From: Aquamicrobium aerolatum DSM 21857
GTDB taxonomy: Bacteria; Pseudomonadota; Alphaproteobacteria; Rhizobiales; Rhizobiaceae
Direction: 5' to 3'
NCBI RefSeq assembly: GCF_900113935.1
Contig: NZ_FORF01000012.1
Coordinates: 79,474 to 143,473, forward strand
DNA: 64,000 nt
The first letter of the stretch is position 1. Each line of letters begins with the position of its first letter. This document shows positions 46,631-56,258 of this stretch, one piece after another. The notes under the pieces are model-generated. The model was not told where the DNA came from. It did no database searches and saw only the letters and a list, made by a program, of their open reading frames with translations. Made by a program: the position numbers and the translations under genes.

Positions 46631-48109
46631 TCAGTAACGCAACACTTGGTTCATCACCTGGCCGCCACGGTCGATGGTAAATCTCCACCAACGGGAGTCG
46701 CTACCGGCAACTTCACGCAGTTTTTCTGCGGTGTCGATTTCTACACCATTCACTTCCATCACGATATCGCGTGGTCGCAAGCCAAACCGCGCTGCAGGCG
46801 AAGACCGGTCGACATCAATAACGGCAACACCACGCGCGTCGCCGCGCAGATTCAGCCGCTGTGCCAGTCGAGGAGACATCGCTGCGACCTTGGCGCCGGC
46901 AAACGGGCTTCGACCGTCGATGATGATCTCGACATTCGATGCGCCTTCAGGCGCTCGCGCCAACTCGATTTCCAGCTGCCGTTCTCTGCCTTGGCTTAAA
47001 ACCGTGAGCGTCGCCGCGCTGCCAATAGGCTGCGTTGCAAGACGATACCCAAGTGCATCCGGATGTTCGATCGGTGCGCCATTCATGGCCAGCACAACAT
47101 CTCCCGGTCGCAACCCCGCCTTTGCGGAAGGGCCATCGCTCATGACCGACTTGACCAAGGCACCCGTTGGCCGCGTCATCCCCAACGCCTCCGCGATCTG
47201 CGGGCTGACGTTTTCGAACGTCGCGCCAACAAACGGTCGTTCAAAATAGTCGCGCCCATCTCGCGCAGCCTGAACAACGGCCTGCACCATATTTGAAGGA
47301 ATCGCAAAACCGATGCCGATCGATCCGCCGGACTGGCTATAGATCGCCGTGTTGATGCCGATCACCTGCCCCGCCATGTTGATGAGGCCACCGCCAGAAT
47401 TGCCAGGGTTGATCGCCGCGTCGGTCTGGATGAAGAAGCCGAAATCGTTCACACCGATGTGGGTGCGGGCCAGCGCGGAGATAATACCACTGGTCGTCGT
47501 CTGACCGACGCCAAACGGATTACCGATGGCCAGGACAAGGTCGCCAACCTCGAGCGCATCGGAATCGCCAAGAGGGGCACTGGGAAAGGGTTCGGCGCCG
47601 TCGATCTTGAGAATCGCGAGATCAAGAGATTCGTCCTTAAGCAGGATCTTGCTGGTGAACTCCCGCCCGTCAGACGTCGCAACACGCACTTCCGTCGCGC
47701 CGCGGATCACGTGATAGTTGGTCACCACATAGCCCTGCGGATCAACGATCACGCCCGAGCCAAGCGACGACTGGACACGCGGCGGCATCGTCTGGCGGCC
47801 AAAAAATCGCTCGAAGAATGGATCGTCTGCGAAGGGAGAGCGCACCGCCATTGTCTGCGAGGCATAGACGTTTACAACCGCCGGCCCGACGGCCTTCACC
47901 AGCGGGGCATAAGACAGCTGCACCTCTTGCTGGCCAAAAGGCACCCGGCGGTCGCCTTGCGACTGCTGTTGCGTCGCACCCAGCCACTCACTCAGCGCGT
48001 CGCCGAGCCCGCGCGCACTGTCTTGCGCGACTGCGGGAGCAACTGCACCCCAAGCTATCGCAAGGCTGCAAATACCAGAGACAAACAGCGACCGAATCGA
48101 TGATGGCAT
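46631..48109 (-). CDS. Do/DegQ-family periplasmic serine endoprotease
   Basis: HtrA-type protease of 492 aa. A signal peptide (MPSSIRSLFVSGICSLAIAWGAVAPAVAQ) is followed by a trypsin-like domain with catalytic His133 (TNYHVI), Asp163 (DLAILKID) and Ser238 (GNSGG), then two PDZ domains (about residues 275-370 and 400-490) that select substrates and drive oligomerisation. It degrades misfolded envelope proteins. AAGGAAGG precedes the ATG at 48109. It heads a minus-strand run with rarA, crcB, the pseudouridine synthase and the DMT exporter; no terminator is seen until after the ATP12 gene. Confidence 0.95.
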   Translation of the reverse strand: MPSSIRSLFVSGICSLAIAWGAVAPAVAQDSARGLGDALSEWLGATQQQSQGDRRVPFGQQEVQLSYAPLVKAVGPAVVNVYASQTMAVRSPFADDPFFERFFGRQTMPPRVQSSLGSGVIVDPQGYVVTNYHVIRGATEVRVATSDGREFTSKILLKDESLDLAILKIDGAEPFPSAPLGDSDALEVGDLVLAIGNPFGVGQTTTSGIISALARTHIGVNDFGFFIQTDAAINPGNSGGGLINMAGQVIGINTAIYSQSGGSIGIGFAIPSNMVQAVVQAARDGRDYFERPFVGATFENVSPQIAEALGMTRPTGALVKSVMSDGPSAKAGLRPGDVVLAMNGAPIEHPDALGYRLATQPIGSAATLTVLSQGRERQLEIELARAPEGASNVEIIIDGRSPFAGAKVAAMSPRLAQRLNLRGDARGVAVIDVDRSSPAARFGLRPRDIVMEVNGVEIDTAEKLREVAGSDSRWWRFTIDRGGQVMNQVLRY

Positions 48110-48205
48110 GGCGTTTCCTTCCTTTGCAGACCGGATGCCATTTTCACCGCGATTGTGCAAAATAAATGTCCCTTATCGTCCGTGCCGCACTTTCCGCACG
48201 ACAAC

Positions 48206-48230
48206 AAAAAAGGGGCCACAAAGGCCCCTT
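48206..48230 (-). terminator. terminator at the end of the ribosomal cluster
   Basis: AAGGGGCC (48210-48217), loop ACAAA, GGCCCCTT (48223-48230); on the minus strand it ends in TTTTTTG. It lies 28 bases after the rplQ stop and closes the tuf-rplQ run. Confidence 0.92.
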
Positions 48231-48257
48231 CTTTCAATCCAAGGCTAAAAGCCTGAA

Positions 48258-48683
48258 TTATGCTGCTTCAGCTTCGTTGCCTTCAGCCTCGACGCGTGCG
48301 CGATCGACGGCGCCCTTGGCAGCGGTGTCGCGCTCGACGAACTCGATCACAGCCATAGCTGCGTTGTCGCCGTGGCGGAAGCCAGCCTTCATGATACGCA
48401 GGTAGCCGCCGTTACGGGTGGCGTAGCGTGGAGCGATGATGTCGAACAGACGCTTTGCAGCAGCTTCCGAACCGATGGCGGAAGCAGCCTGACGGCGTGC
48501 GTGCAGGTCGCCGCGCTTGCCGAGCGTAACCAGCTTTTCGACGATCGGGCGAAGTTCCTTCGCCTTTGGCAGGGTCGTGGTGATCTGCTCGTGCTCAATC
48601 AGCGAAGCTGCCATGTTCGAAAACAGCGCCTTACGGTGGCTGGCAGTGCGGTTGAGACGGCGACCGGATTTTCCGTGGCGCAT
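48258..48683 (-). CDS. rplQ: 50S ribosomal protein L17
   Basis: Large-subunit protein L17 (141 aa), which sits near the peptide exit tunnel. It has the usual start [41 protein letters not shown] sequence ([20 protein letters not shown]). The Ala/Glu-rich C-terminal tail (residues ~115-141) is a common alphaproteobacterial extension. Last gene of the alpha operon, after rpoA; a 94-base gap with an inverted repeat lies between them. Confidence 0.98.
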   Translation of the reverse strand: MRHGKSGRRLNRTASHRKALFSNMAASLIEHEQITTTLPKAKELRPIVEKLVTLGKRGDLHARRQAASAIGSEAAAKRLFDIIAPRYATRNGGYLRIMKAGFRHGDNAAMAVIEFVERDTAAKGAVDRARVEAEGNEAEAA

Positions 48684-48745
48684 TGGCCTTCTCCATTTCT
48701 AGTAGAGGCGCTAAGCCTCTTGTTCCTTCAGCGGCAAGATCTGGT

Positions 48746-48769
48746 CCGAAAAGCTTCGCGGCTTTTCGG
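48746..48769. repeat. inverted repeat between rpoA and rplQ
   Basis: CCGAAAAGC (48746-48754), loop TTCGCG, GCTTTTCGG (48761-48769), inside the longer unit GATCTGGTCC...GGGATCAAG. It resembles short palindromic intergenic units common in rhizobial genomes. No T-run follows on the minus strand, so read-through into rplQ is expected. Confidence 0.6.
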
Positions 48770-48777
48770 GATCAAGC

Positions 48778-49788
48778 TCAGTACTGGTCTTCATAGCGTT
48801 TTGCGAGATCTTCGATGTTCTCTGGTGGCCAGTCCTGTACCTCCATGCCGAGGTGCAGGCCCATAGCGGCCAGAACTTCCTTGATCTCGTTGAGCGACTT
48901 GCGGCCGAAGTTCGGCGTGCGCAGCATCTCGGCTTCCGTCTTCTGGATCAGATCGCCGATGTAGACGATGTTGTCGTTCTTCAGGCAGTTTGCCGAACGG
49001 ACCGACAGTTCAAGCTCGTCTACCTTCTTGAGCAACGCCGGGTTGAACGCGAGCTCTGTCACCTGTTCCGAAGCGACTTCCTTCTGCGGCTCGTCGAAGT
49101 TGACGAACAGCCCAAGCTGGTCCTGGAGGATGCGCGCAGCAAACGCCACTGCATCTTCGCCACTTACGGCACCATTGGTCTCAATGGTCATGGTTAGCTT
49201 GTCATAGTCGAGAACCTGGCCCTCACGGGTGTTTTCGACCTTGTAGGAAACCTTCTTCACCGGCGAGTAAAGGCTGTCGACCGGGATAAGCCCAATCGGA
49301 GCATCTTCAGCGCGGTTGCGGTCAGCAGGGACGTAGCCCTTGCCTGTGTCGACCGTGAACTCCATGCGGATCTCGGCACCATCGTCGAGGGTGCAAAGAA
49401 CGTGGTCCGGGTTCAGGATCTCGACATCGCCAACAGTCTGGATGTCGCCAGCCGTAACGACTGCCGGGCCCTGCTTGCGCACAACCATGCGCTTCGGACC
49501 TTCGCCTTCCATGCGGATAGCGATTTCCTTGATGTTGAGCACGATGTCGGTGACGTCTTCACGAACACCAGCGATCGAGGAGAACTCATGGAGCACGCCA
49601 TCGATCTGCACTGCGGTCACAGCTGCACCGCGCAGCGAGGACAGCAGAACGCGACGCAGCGCATTACCGAGAGTGAGGCCATAGCCACGCTCGAGCGGTT
49701 CGGCGACCAGCGTGGTCAGCGTCTTGCTCTTCGACGTGAACTCGATCTTGTTCGGCTTGATCAGCTCTTGCCAATTTTTCTGAATCAT
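48778..49788 (-). CDS. rpoA: DNA-directed RNA polymerase subunit alpha
   Basis: Alpha subunit (336 aa). The N-terminal dimerisation domain contains [20 protein letters not shown] and the alpha-CTD begins near residue 250 with the helix-hairpin-helix region [22 protein letters not shown] and [17 protein letters not shown], which contacts UP elements and activators. Length is typical. Lies between rpsK and rplQ, the standard alpha-operon order without rpsD. Confidence 0.98.
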   Translation of the reverse strand: MIQKNWQELIKPNKIEFTSKSKTLTTLVAEPLERGYGLTLGNALRRVLLSSLRGAAVTAVQIDGVLHEFSSIAGVREDVTDIVLNIKEIAIRMEGEGPKRMVVRKQGPAVVTAGDIQTVGDVEILNPDHVLCTLDDGAEIRMEFTVDTGKGYVPADRNRAEDAPIGLIPVDSLYSPVKKVSYKVENTREGQVLDYDKLTMTIETNGAVSGEDAVAFAARILQDQLGLFVNFDEPQKEVASEQVTELAFNPALLKKVDELELSVRSANCLKNDNIVYIGDLIQKTEAEMLRTPNFGRKSLNEIKEVLAAMGLHLGMEVQDWPPENIEDLAKRYEDQY

Positions 49789-49890
49789 TCAGGTCTTCCC
49801 TTCCGTTTCCCGCCACCATCCAATCGTGGCAAGCAAATCTGGAAACCGGAGAGGAGCGCCTTGGCGCTCATCCGGTACTAGCGACACTGG

Positions 49891-50280
49891 TTAGACGCGG
49901 CGCTTCTTGCGCGGACGGCAACCGTTGTGCGGGATCGGCGTCACGTCACGGATAGAAGTGATCGTGAAGCCAGCAGCCTGCAGCGCGCGAAGTGCCGACT
50001 CACGGCCCGAACCGGGTCCGCAAACCTCAACTTCAAGCGTACGCATGCCGTGCTCGGCTGCCTTCTTGGCGCAATCTTCTGCCGCGATCTGTGCAGCAAA
50101 TGGGGTCGACTTACGCGAACCCTTGAAACCCTGCGCACCAGCGGACGACCAGGCAATCGTGTTGCCCTGTGCGTCGGTGATGGTGATCAGCGTGTTGTTG
50201 AAGGTCGAGTTGACGTGCGCCACACCCGTGGAGATATTTTTACGTTCGCGACGGCGAACCCGACCGGCATCTTTAGCCAT
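49891..50280 (-). CDS. rpsK: 30S ribosomal protein S11
   Basis: Small-subunit platform protein S11 (129 aa). Recognisable blocks are [47 protein letters not shown] and [20 protein letters not shown]; the tail [18 protein letters not shown] is universal. Between rpsM and rpoA on the same strand. Confidence 0.98.
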   Translation of the reverse strand: MAKDAGRVRRRERKNISTGVAHVNSTFNNTLITITDAQGNTIAWSSAGAQGFKGSRKSTPFAAQIAAEDCAKKAAEHGMRTLEVEVCGPGSGRESALRALQAAGFTITSIRDVTPIPHNGCRPRKKRRV

Positions 50281-50380
50281 GATAATCCTTTCAACGATAT
50301 CTACGCCGCCGTAATTCCAGCGGCTACACCTTCAAACGCCGAACAGAGGCGCATACGCACCCCTGCCCGCTGTTTGAAAA

Positions 50381-50749
50381 TTACTTCTTCTTGCCGGCGA
50401 TTGCCTTGGCAGGACCCTTACGCGTGCGCGCATTGGTATGCGTGCGCTGGCCGCGAACCGGGAGCGAACGACGGTGACGCAGGCCGCGGTAGCAGCCAAG
50501 GTCCATCAGACGCTTGATGTTCATCGAGACTTCACGACGCAGGTCACCTTCAACCTGGTAGTCGCGGTCAATCGCTTCACGAATCTGAAGCACTTCGGCG
50601 TCGGTGAGCTGATTCACACGACGATCGAGTGGGATACCGACCTTCTCAACGATCTCAGCCGCAAACTTCGGGCCGATGCCGTGGATGTACTGCAGCGCAA
50701 TGATCACGCGCTTGTTGGTCGGAATGTTAACGCCGGCTATACGTGCCAT
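50381..50749 (-). CDS. rpsM: 30S ribosomal protein S13
   Basis: Head protein S13 (122 aa) that bridges the subunits and touches the P-site tRNA. It starts [20 protein letters not shown], has the helix-two-turn-helix [24 protein letters not shown] and ends in the basic tail [19 protein letters not shown]. The ATG at 50749 has GGAGA upstream; four extra codons to 50761 are less likely. It opens the alpha-operon part after a 190-base gap. Confidence 0.98.
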   Translation of the reverse strand: MARIAGVNIPTNKRVIIALQYIHGIGPKFAAEIVEKVGIPLDRRVNQLTDAEVLQIREAIDRDYQVEGDLRREVSMNIKRLMDLGCYRGLRHRRSLPVRGQRTHTNARTRKGPAKAIAGKKK

Positions 50750-50888
50750 CTTCGTCTCCATTTGGCGCCGGCTGTGCCGGCTTTGGTTATTGTTTCCCGC
50801 GTCCGGTGGAGGCCGGCCCTTGCGAGGTCTGGGTATAAAATACGCCGCTCAACCCCGATGGGCGAACGGCGAGTCGTTACCTGAAGAC

Positions 50889-50915
50889 GCGCCGCTTTAG
50901 TTCATAAAGCGGCGC
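50889..50915. repeat. 11-bp hairpin in the adk-rpsM gap
   Basis: GCGCCGCTTTA (50889-50899), loop GTTCA, TAAAGCGGCGC (50905-50915): a perfect 11-bp stem 24 bases after the adk stop, in the 190-base gap before rpsM. It lacks a T-run on either strand. A TATA-like stretch (50834-50842) is also present, so this gap may hold a promoter for rpsM-rpsK-rpoA-rplQ. Confidence 0.55.
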
Positions 50916-50939
50916 TAGTCAACATTTGTTAGCAATTCT

Positions 50940-51536
50940 TCAGGAAACGCGTTCCGGTTGACCGACCAGTCGATCGATCTGCGCGGTCACGTCGTCAATC
51001 GGCGCCATGCCATCGACCTGCCGCAGCTGGTCATTGGCGTAGTAGTAACCGGTCAACGGTGCGGTCTTCTTGTAGTACTCACGCAGGCGCTCTTCGAACA
51101 CCTCTGGGTTGTCGTCCTTGCGCACCGGCTGTCCGGCAGCCTTGGCTTCTTCGGCGCGCTTGACGATCCGGCTCACGAGGATCTTGTCGTCGACGACGAG
51201 CTCAATCGCCATGTCGAGCAGTGTCCCGCGTTCCGCCAGCATGTCGTGGACCGCGTCTGCCTGCGCGAGGGTGCGCGGGTAGCCGTCGAGAATAAAGCCA
51301 CGCACGCAGTCGTCCTGGTCAATACGCTCCGCCACGATTGCGTTGACGATCTCATCGGAGACCAGTTCACCCGCATCCATGACAGCCTTGGCGCGCTTGC
51401 CGACTTCAGTTCCCTGGGCAACCGCTTCTCTCAACATGTCCCCTGTTGAGAGCTGCGGGATACCGTATTTCTGAACCAGCCTTTGCGCCTGTGTCCCTTT
51501 ACCCGCGCCGGGCGGTCCGAGCAGTATAAGCCTCAT
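50940..51536 (-). CDS. adk: adenylate kinase
   Basis: Nucleoside monophosphate kinase (198 aa) interconverting 2 ADP with ATP and AMP. The P-loop is [11 protein letters not shown] at the N terminus; [12 protein letters not shown] and [15 protein letters not shown] form the AMP site. The lid is the short form, without the extended zinc-type insertion, as in other alphaproteobacteria. The ATG overlaps the secY stop codon (ATGA), so the two are coupled. It occupies the place that rpmJ has in enterobacterial spc operons. Confidence 0.97.
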   Translation of the reverse strand: MRLILLGPPGAGKGTQAQRLVQKYGIPQLSTGDMLREAVAQGTEVGKRAKAVMDAGELVSDEIVNAIVAERIDQDDCVRGFILDGYPRTLAQADAVHDMLAERGTLLDMAIELVVDDKILVSRIVKRAEEAKAAGQPVRKDDNPEVFEERLREYYKKTAPLTGYYYANDQLRQVDGMAPIDDVTAQIDRLVGQPERVS

Positions 51537-52873
51537 CGTCCCCTCTTTCCTCCGCGCAACTTCGACTTCTTGATCAAGCCTTCGTACTGATGCGCGATCA
51601 AATGCCCCTGCACCTGCGCAACCGTATCCAGCGTTACACTGACGACGATCAGCAGCGATGTTCCGCCAAGATAGAAAGGAACGCCTGCAGCCGAAATCAG
51701 AAATTCGGGGATGAGACAAACAACCACAAGGTAGAGCGCTCCGACAACGGTGATGCGCGTCAGGACGTAGTCGATGTACTCGGCAGTCCGCTCACCCGGA
51801 CGGTATCCGGGGATGAAGCCCGAATGCTTCTTCAGCTGATCGGCGGTGTCCTTCGGGTTGAACACGATTGCCGTGTAGAAGAACGCGAAGAACACGATCA
51901 TGCTGCCATACAGCACCATGTACAGCGGCTGGCCATGCCCGACAGACGCCAGGATCGAATTGGCCCACGCCGGCAGCGTCGTCGTGTCTGAGAAGCCAGC
52001 CAGTGTTGCCGGCAGCAACAGCAGCGAAGATGCGAAAATGGCGGGGATGACACCGGCGGTGTTGAGCTTCAGCGGCAAGTGCGACGTGTCGCCCTGGAAC
52101 ATCCGGTTGCCAACCTGGCGCTTGGGATACTGGATCAGCAGACGACGCTGCGCACGCTCGAAGAACACGATCACAGCGATCAGGCCGAGCGCCAGAACGA
52201 GAATCGCGAGAATCAAGCCCGTGGAAAGCGCACCGGTACGACCCAGTTCCAGCGTGCCGCCGACAGCGGTCGGGAGACCGGCCACGATGCCCGCAAAGAT
52301 GATCAGCGAAATACCATTGCCGATACCGCGCGCGGTAATCTGCTCGCCAAGCCACATCAGGAACATGGTGCCACCAACGAGGGTGATCACAGCAGACGCA
52401 CGGAAGAACCAGCCCGGATCGGTAACGATCTGATTGCCAGTCTCAAGACCGACCGCAATGCCGTAGGCCTGGACGGTCGCAAGCAGCACCGTGCCGTAGC
52501 GCGTGTACTGATTGATGACCTTGCGGCCCTGCTCGCCTTCCTTCTTCAGCTGCTCGAGCGTCGGAACGATCGACGTCATCAGCTGCATGATGATGGAGGC
52601 GGAAATGTAAGGCATGATGCCAAGTGCAAAAATCGCCATGCGCTCAACAGCGCCACCCGCGAACATGTTGAACATGCCCAGGACGCCGCCGGATTGCTGC
52701 TGGAACGCCTGAGCAAATGCATCGGGGTTGATCCCCGGCATCGGAATGTATGTGCCCAGACGGTACACAAGAAGCGCGCCCAGTGTGAACCAGATGCGTT
52801 TCTTGAGTTCCTCAGCCTTGGCGAAGGCTGAAAAATTCAGATTGGAAGCTAGCTGTTCCGCTGCCGATGCCAT
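51533..52873 (-). CDS. secY: protein translocase subunit SecY
   Basis: Ten-helix core of the SecYEG channel (446 aa) in the inner membrane. Identifiable parts are the N-terminal [23 protein letters not shown], the plug region [38 protein letters not shown], and the C-terminal [23 protein letters not shown]. The start [18 protein letters not shown] at 52873 has GGAGA upstream. Follows rplO by 181 bases; a short palindromic stretch GCGGCTTGCTC...GAGCAAGCCGC (about 52973-53037) lies in that gap. Confidence 0.98.
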   Translation of the reverse strand: MASAAEQLASNLNFSAFAKAEELKKRIWFTLGALLVYRLGTYIPMPGINPDAFAQAFQQQSGGVLGMFNMFAGGAVERMAIFALGIMPYISASIIMQLMTSIVPTLEQLKKEGEQGRKVINQYTRYGTVLLATVQAYGIAVGLETGNQIVTDPGWFFRASAVITLVGGTMFLMWLGEQITARGIGNGISLIIFAGIVAGLPTAVGGTLELGRTGALSTGLILAILVLALGLIAVIVFFERAQRRLLIQYPKRQVGNRMFQGDTSHLPLKLNTAGVIPAIFASSLLLLPATLAGFSDTTTLPAWANSILASVGHGQPLYMVLYGSMIVFFAFFYTAIVFNPKDTADQLKKHSGFIPGYRPGERTAEYIDYVLTRITVVGALYLVVVCLIPEFLISAAGVPFYLGGTSLLIVVSVTLDTVAQVQGHLIAHQYEGLIKKSKLRGGKRGR

Positions 52874-52970
52874 GAAAAAATTCTCCGCTTCGTCACGCAA
52901 AGGAAGCCCGTCACGGCGGGCAGCGTGTCGCCGAGCCAACGAAATAGGCTCCAGACGGCAAAGATGCAAG

Positions 52971-53040
52971 CGGCGGCTTGCTCATGAGCACGTCGATTGA
53001 ACAATTATCAACCGAACCGCAACACGAGCAAGCCGCCGCT
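52971..53040. repeat. inverted repeat between rplO and secY
   Basis: GCGGCGGCTTGCTC (about 52971-52984) and GAGCAAGCCGCCGC (about 53026-53039) form a perfect 14-bp outer stem with a ~41-base loop in the 181-base gap. No T-run follows directly on the minus strand; it may be a stability or attenuation structure. Confidence 0.55.
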
Positions 53041-53054
53041 TGTGAATTAACCGA

Positions 53055-53528
53055 TTACTCGGCTGCGACTGCTTCCGGAAGCTTCACAGAGCCACCGGCC
53101 TTCTCGACCTGCTCGATAGCAGGCTTGGAAGCACCAGCAACGTCAAAGCTCACCTTGGCCTTCAGTTCGCCGCCGCCCAGAAGGCGGACGCCGTCCTTGG
53201 CGCGACGAATCACGCCAGCCTTGATCAGTGCTTCAGCGTTGATGGCTTCCTTGGCATCGAGCTTGCCGGCGTCGATTGCTGTCTGCACACGGCCAAGCGA
53301 CACTTCCACGAAATTCTTCGAGAAGATGTTCTTGAAGCCACGCTTCGGCAGACGGCGGTAGATCGGCATCTGGCCGCCTTCGAAGCCGTTGATGCTCACG
53401 CCAGAACGCGACTTCTGGCCCTTGACACCGCGACCACCGGTCTTGCCGAGGCCGGATCCGATGCCACGACCGACGCGCTTGCGCGACTTGGTGGCGCCGT
53501 CGGCGTCACGCAGTTCGTTCAGTTTCAT
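53055..53528 (-). CDS. rplO: 50S ribosomal protein L15
   Basis: L15 (157 aa), an early large-subunit assembly protein. It begins [20 protein letters not shown], continues with the Gly-rich [19 protein letters not shown] and [17 protein letters not shown], and ends in an Ala/Glu-rich alphaproteobacterial tail. It lies between rpmD and secY. Confidence 0.98.
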   Translation of the reverse strand: MKLNELRDADGATKSRKRVGRGIGSGLGKTGGRGVKGQKSRSGVSINGFEGGQMPIYRRLPKRGFKNIFSKNFVEVSLGRVQTAIDAGKLDAKEAINAEALIKAGVIRRAKDGVRLLGGGELKAKVSFDVAGASKPAIEQVEKAGGSVKLPEAVAAE

Positions 53529-53546
53529 TGTCTCGCTCCTGCGATC

Positions 53547-53744
53547 TTACGCCTCGTCCACGATGCGGACGAGGTGCTGCACTCTGGCGATCATGCCGCG
53601 TACGGAAGGCGTATCTTCCAGCGTCGAGCGACGGTGCATCTTGTTGAGACCCAGACCGATCAGCGTTGCGCGCTGTTCTACCGGCCGGCGGATTGGGCTA
53701 CCGATCTGTTCAACGGTAACCGTCTTGCCCTTTGTGTTGGCCAT
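53547..53744 (-). CDS. rpmD: 50S ribosomal protein L30
   Basis: L30 (65 aa), a small ferredoxin-fold protein of the large subunit. [20 protein letters not shown] and [20 protein letters not shown] are diagnostic. Located between rpsE and rplO, 12 bases after rpsE. Confidence 0.97.
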   Translation of the reverse strand: MANTKGKTVTVEQIGSPIRRPVEQRATLIGLGLNKMHRRSTLEDTPSVRGMIARVQHLVRIVDEA

Positions 53745-53756
53745 TGATCGCTATCC

Positions 53757-54326
53757 TTATTCGTCGGACGCTACGGCTGCGCCACGGCGCGCCTGCAGGG
53801 TCGAGTACTTGATACCGCGCTGAGCTGCGATGTCCTTCGGATGCGCCTGAGCCTTCAGTGCGTCGAAAGTTGCGCGGACCATGTTGTACGGGTTCGACGA
53901 ACCCATGGACTTTGCAACAACGTCCTGAACGCCGAGCGTCTCGAACACTGCACGCATCGGGCCACCGGCGATGATACCGGTACCTGCCTTGGCAGCGCGA
54001 AGCAGAACGCGTCCTGCGCCGTGACGACCAGCAATGTCGTGATGAAGCGTACGGCCATCGCGCAGCGGCACGAACACCAGATCGCGCTTTGCGCTTTCGG
54101 TTGCCTTGCGGATTGCCTCCGGCACTTCACGAGCCTTGCCGTGACCGAAGCCAACGCGACCCTTCTGGTCGCCGACGACGACGAGTGCGGCGAAGCCGAA
54201 GCGACGACCACCCTTCACCACCTTGGCGACGCGATTGATGTGTACGAGCTTATCAACGAAACCGTCGTCGCGCTCTTCGCGGTCACGATTACGATCGCGG
54301 CCGCCTTCCCTACGTTCCTGTGCCAT
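53757..54326 (-). CDS. rpsE: 30S ribosomal protein S5
   Basis: S5 (189 aa), a fidelity protein of the 30S body. A basic/acidic N-terminal extension precedes [22 protein letters not shown] (double-stranded-RNA-binding-like domain); [28 protein letters not shown] and [24 protein letters not shown] follow. It is separated from rplR by a 171-base gap that carries an intrinsic terminator, so it opens the second half of the spc operon. AAGGACC precedes the ATG. Confidence 0.98.
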   Translation of the reverse strand: MAQERREGGRDRNRDREERDDGFVDKLVHINRVAKVVKGGRRFGFAALVVVGDQKGRVGFGHGKAREVPEAIRKATESAKRDLVFVPLRDGRTLHHDIAGRHGAGRVLLRAAKAGTGIIAGGPMRAVFETLGVQDVVAKSMGSSNPYNMVRATFDALKAQAHPKDIAAQRGIKYSTLQARRGAAVASDE

Positions 54327-54401
54327 TGCCCTGGTCCTTATTTTTTTCCGGTAGCACGGGTTGCTGGATGCTCAAGCCTCATTTTCGGCTCAAGCGGCTA
54401 A

Positions 54402-54440
54402 AAGACTGGCCTGCATCCTTTCGGAAACCGAACCAGTCTT
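54402..54440 (-). other. second hairpin in the rplR-rpsE gap
   Basis: Outer arms AAGACTGG (54402-54409) and CCAGTCTT (54433-54440) enclose an inner stem TTCGG/CCGAA (54420-54432). Read on the minus strand the structure ends in CTTTTA, a weak terminator- or attenuator-like tail, about 75 bases before rpsE. No clear promoter is visible between it and rpsE. Confidence 0.6.
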
Positions 54441-54455
54441 GATAGGTCTGAGAAC

Positions 54456-54487
54456 AAAAAAGACCGACAGCTGCATAGCTGCCGGTC
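54456..54487 (-). terminator. intrinsic terminator between rplR and rpsE inside the spc operon
   Basis: Arms 54462-54472 and 54477-54487 form an 11-bp stem with a four-base loop, followed on the minus strand by six T. On the minus-strand RNA the one imperfect pair is G-U; on the other strand it would be an A-C mismatch, which points to function in the direction of the operon. It lies 10 bases after the rplR stop. Confidence 0.85.
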
Positions 54488-54497
54488 GCTCATGCCC

Positions 54498-54857
54498 TTA
54501 GAAGCTGAGGCCACCCTCACGAGCGGCTTCTGCAAGCGCTTTCACACGGCCGTGATAGATGTACGGTCCACGATCGAACACAACTTCCTTCACGCCCGCC
54601 TTGACGGCGCGCTCGGAGAGCAGCTTGCCGACAGCAGCAGCTGCTGCCTGGTCCGCACCGGTCTTCAGGCCGCCCTTGAGGTCAGCCTCAAGGGTCGAAG
54701 CAGCAGCAAGCGTCACGCCGCGCGAATCGTCAATGATCTGCGCGTAGATGTGCTTGGATGAACGGAATACCGACAAACGGGGACGATCGCCGGCAACCTT
54801 CTTGAGCTGACGACGAACACGCGCCGCGCGGCGCTGAATGCTTTCTTTGGAGGCCAT
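54498..54857 (-). CDS. rplR: 50S ribosomal protein L18
   Basis: L18 (119 aa), which binds 5S rRNA at the central protuberance. It starts [20 protein letters not shown] and has [20 protein letters not shown] and the C-terminal [20 protein letters not shown]. The ATG at 54857 has GGAGG-type spacing upstream. An intrinsic terminator follows immediately, so this is the last gene of the upstream transcription block unless read-through occurs. Confidence 0.98.
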   Translation of the reverse strand: MASKESIQRRAARVRRQLKKVAGDRPRLSVFRSSKHIYAQIIDDSRGVTLAAASTLEADLKGGLKTGADQAAAAAVGKLLSERAVKAGVKEVVFDRGPYIYHGRVKALAEAAREGGLSF

Positions 54858-54941
54858 AGCCAAATTCCCTGCCTTGTAAAACGGGGGTGGCCATATGCGG
54901 TAAGTCCTGCTTCCCGCGACCACGCCCCGTGGCTGTATATA

Positions 54942-55475
54942 TTACTTCTTCTTGCCTTCTTTGCGGATGATCCGCTCGCCGGCATACTTCACGCCCTTGC
55001 CCTTGTAGGGCTCCGGCTCACGGTAACGACGGATCTCGGCGGCAACCTGCCCCACGACCTGCTTGTCGATACCGCTGATGACGATTTCGGTCGGCTTCGG
55101 AACCGCGATCGTGATTCCTTCAGGCGCCTGATAGACGACATCATGGCTGAAGCCAAGTGCCAGCTGCAGGTCCTTGCCCTGAAGTGCTGCACGATAGCCA
55201 ACGCCGCTGATCTCGAGCTTGCGCTCAAAACCGTCCTTGACGCCGACCAGGATGTTTTCGATCTGCGAGCGGCTCATGCCCCACTTCGAACGTGCATCCT
55301 TGGAATCATCGCGCGGCTGAACCGAGATTTCGCCGTCATCGAGCGTAACCAGAACTTCGTCATTGACGACGAACTTCATTTCGCCCTTTGGGCCCTTCGC
55401 TGTCACGGTCTGGCCGTTCACCGTAGCGGTGACGCCCTGAGGTACCGGAAGCGGTCTTTTACCAATACGAGACAT
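54942..55475 (-). CDS. rplF: 50S ribosomal protein L6
   Basis: L6 (177 aa), two tandem alpha/beta domains near the factor-binding site. [20 protein letters not shown] opens it; the second domain carries [23 protein letters not shown] and the signature [14 protein letters not shown]. Between rpsH and rplR. Confidence 0.98.
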   Translation of the reverse strand: MSRIGKRPLPVPQGVTATVNGQTVTAKGPKGEMKFVVNDEVLVTLDDGEISVQPRDDSKDARSKWGMSRSQIENILVGVKDGFERKLEISGVGYRAALQGKDLQLALGFSHDVVYQAPEGITIAVPKPTEIVISGIDKQVVGQVAAEIRRYREPEPYKGKGVKYAGERIIRKEGKKK

Positions 55476-55517
55476 GGTCTGTGACCTCGTTCTTTCTTGT
55501 TCTGTCAGCCGGCTCTA

Positions 55518-55916
55518 TCAGAATACCTGGCAGAGCACTTCGCCGCCCACATTCTGCTCACGAGCCTGGTGATCTGCCATCACGCCCTTCGGCGTCGACA
55601 GGATCGAAATACCAAGGCCGTTCGCTACGGACGGAATCGACTTGACCGAAACATAGACACGACGGCCTGGCTTCGAGACGCGCGAGATTTCGCGGATCAC
55701 TGGGCGACCTTCGTAGTACTTCAGCTCGATTTCCAGCTCGGACTTGCCGTTCTCAAAATCCACCTTGGCGTAGTCACGGATGTAACCTTCAGCCTTGAGA
55801 ACGTCGAGAACGCGCACGCGCAGGTTCGAAGCAGGCGTTGAAACCTTGTTCTTCTTGCGGCCGTAAGCGTTACGGATACGTGTCAGCATATCGCCGATAG
55901 GATCACTCAAAGACAT
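55518..55916 (-). CDS. rpsH: 30S ribosomal protein S8
   Basis: S8 (132 aa), a central 16S-binding protein and, in E. coli, the translational repressor of the spc operon. [21 protein letters not shown] and the C-terminal signature [20 protein letters not shown] are clear. Between rpsN and rplF. Confidence 0.98.
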   Translation of the reverse strand: MSLSDPIGDMLTRIRNAYGRKKNKVSTPASNLRVRVLDVLKAEGYIRDYAKVDFENGKSELEIELKYYEGRPVIREISRVSKPGRRVYVSVKSIPSVANGLGISILSTPKGVMADHQAREQNVGGEVLCQVF

Positions 55917-55928
55917 TTGTAGTTCTCC

Positions 55929-56234
55929 TTACCAGCTGGACTTCACGAGGCCCGGCACCAGGCCGTTGTTGCCCAGTTCACGAAGCGCGATACGGCTCAT
56001 CTTGAGCTTGCGGTAGTAACCACGCGGGCGACCGGTGACTTCACAACGGTTGCGGATGCGGACTTTCGCCGAATTGCGCGGAAGAGCGGCAAGCTTGAGC
56101 TGTGCACGAAAACGCTCTTCAATCGAATTCGACTGATCCATGATGGTAGCCTTCAAGGCCGCGCGCTTGGCCGCATAGCGGTCCACGAGCTTACGGCGCT
56201 TGTTATTCTTTTCGACTGAGCTGGTCTTTGCCAT
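55929..56234 (-). CDS. rpsN: 30S ribosomal protein S14
   Basis: S14 (101 aa) of the long form without the zinc-binding CxxC pairs, the usual type in proteobacteria. [19 protein letters not shown] and [21 protein letters not shown] identify it. Between rplE and rpsH. Confidence 0.98.
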   Translation of the reverse strand: MAKTSSVEKNNKRRKLVDRYAAKRAALKATIMDQSNSIEERFRAQLKLAALPRNSAKVRIRNRCEVTGRPRGYYRKLKMSRIALRELGNNGLVPGLVKSSW

Positions 56235-56258
56235 TTCAGAATCCTTTATTCGCTGCCG

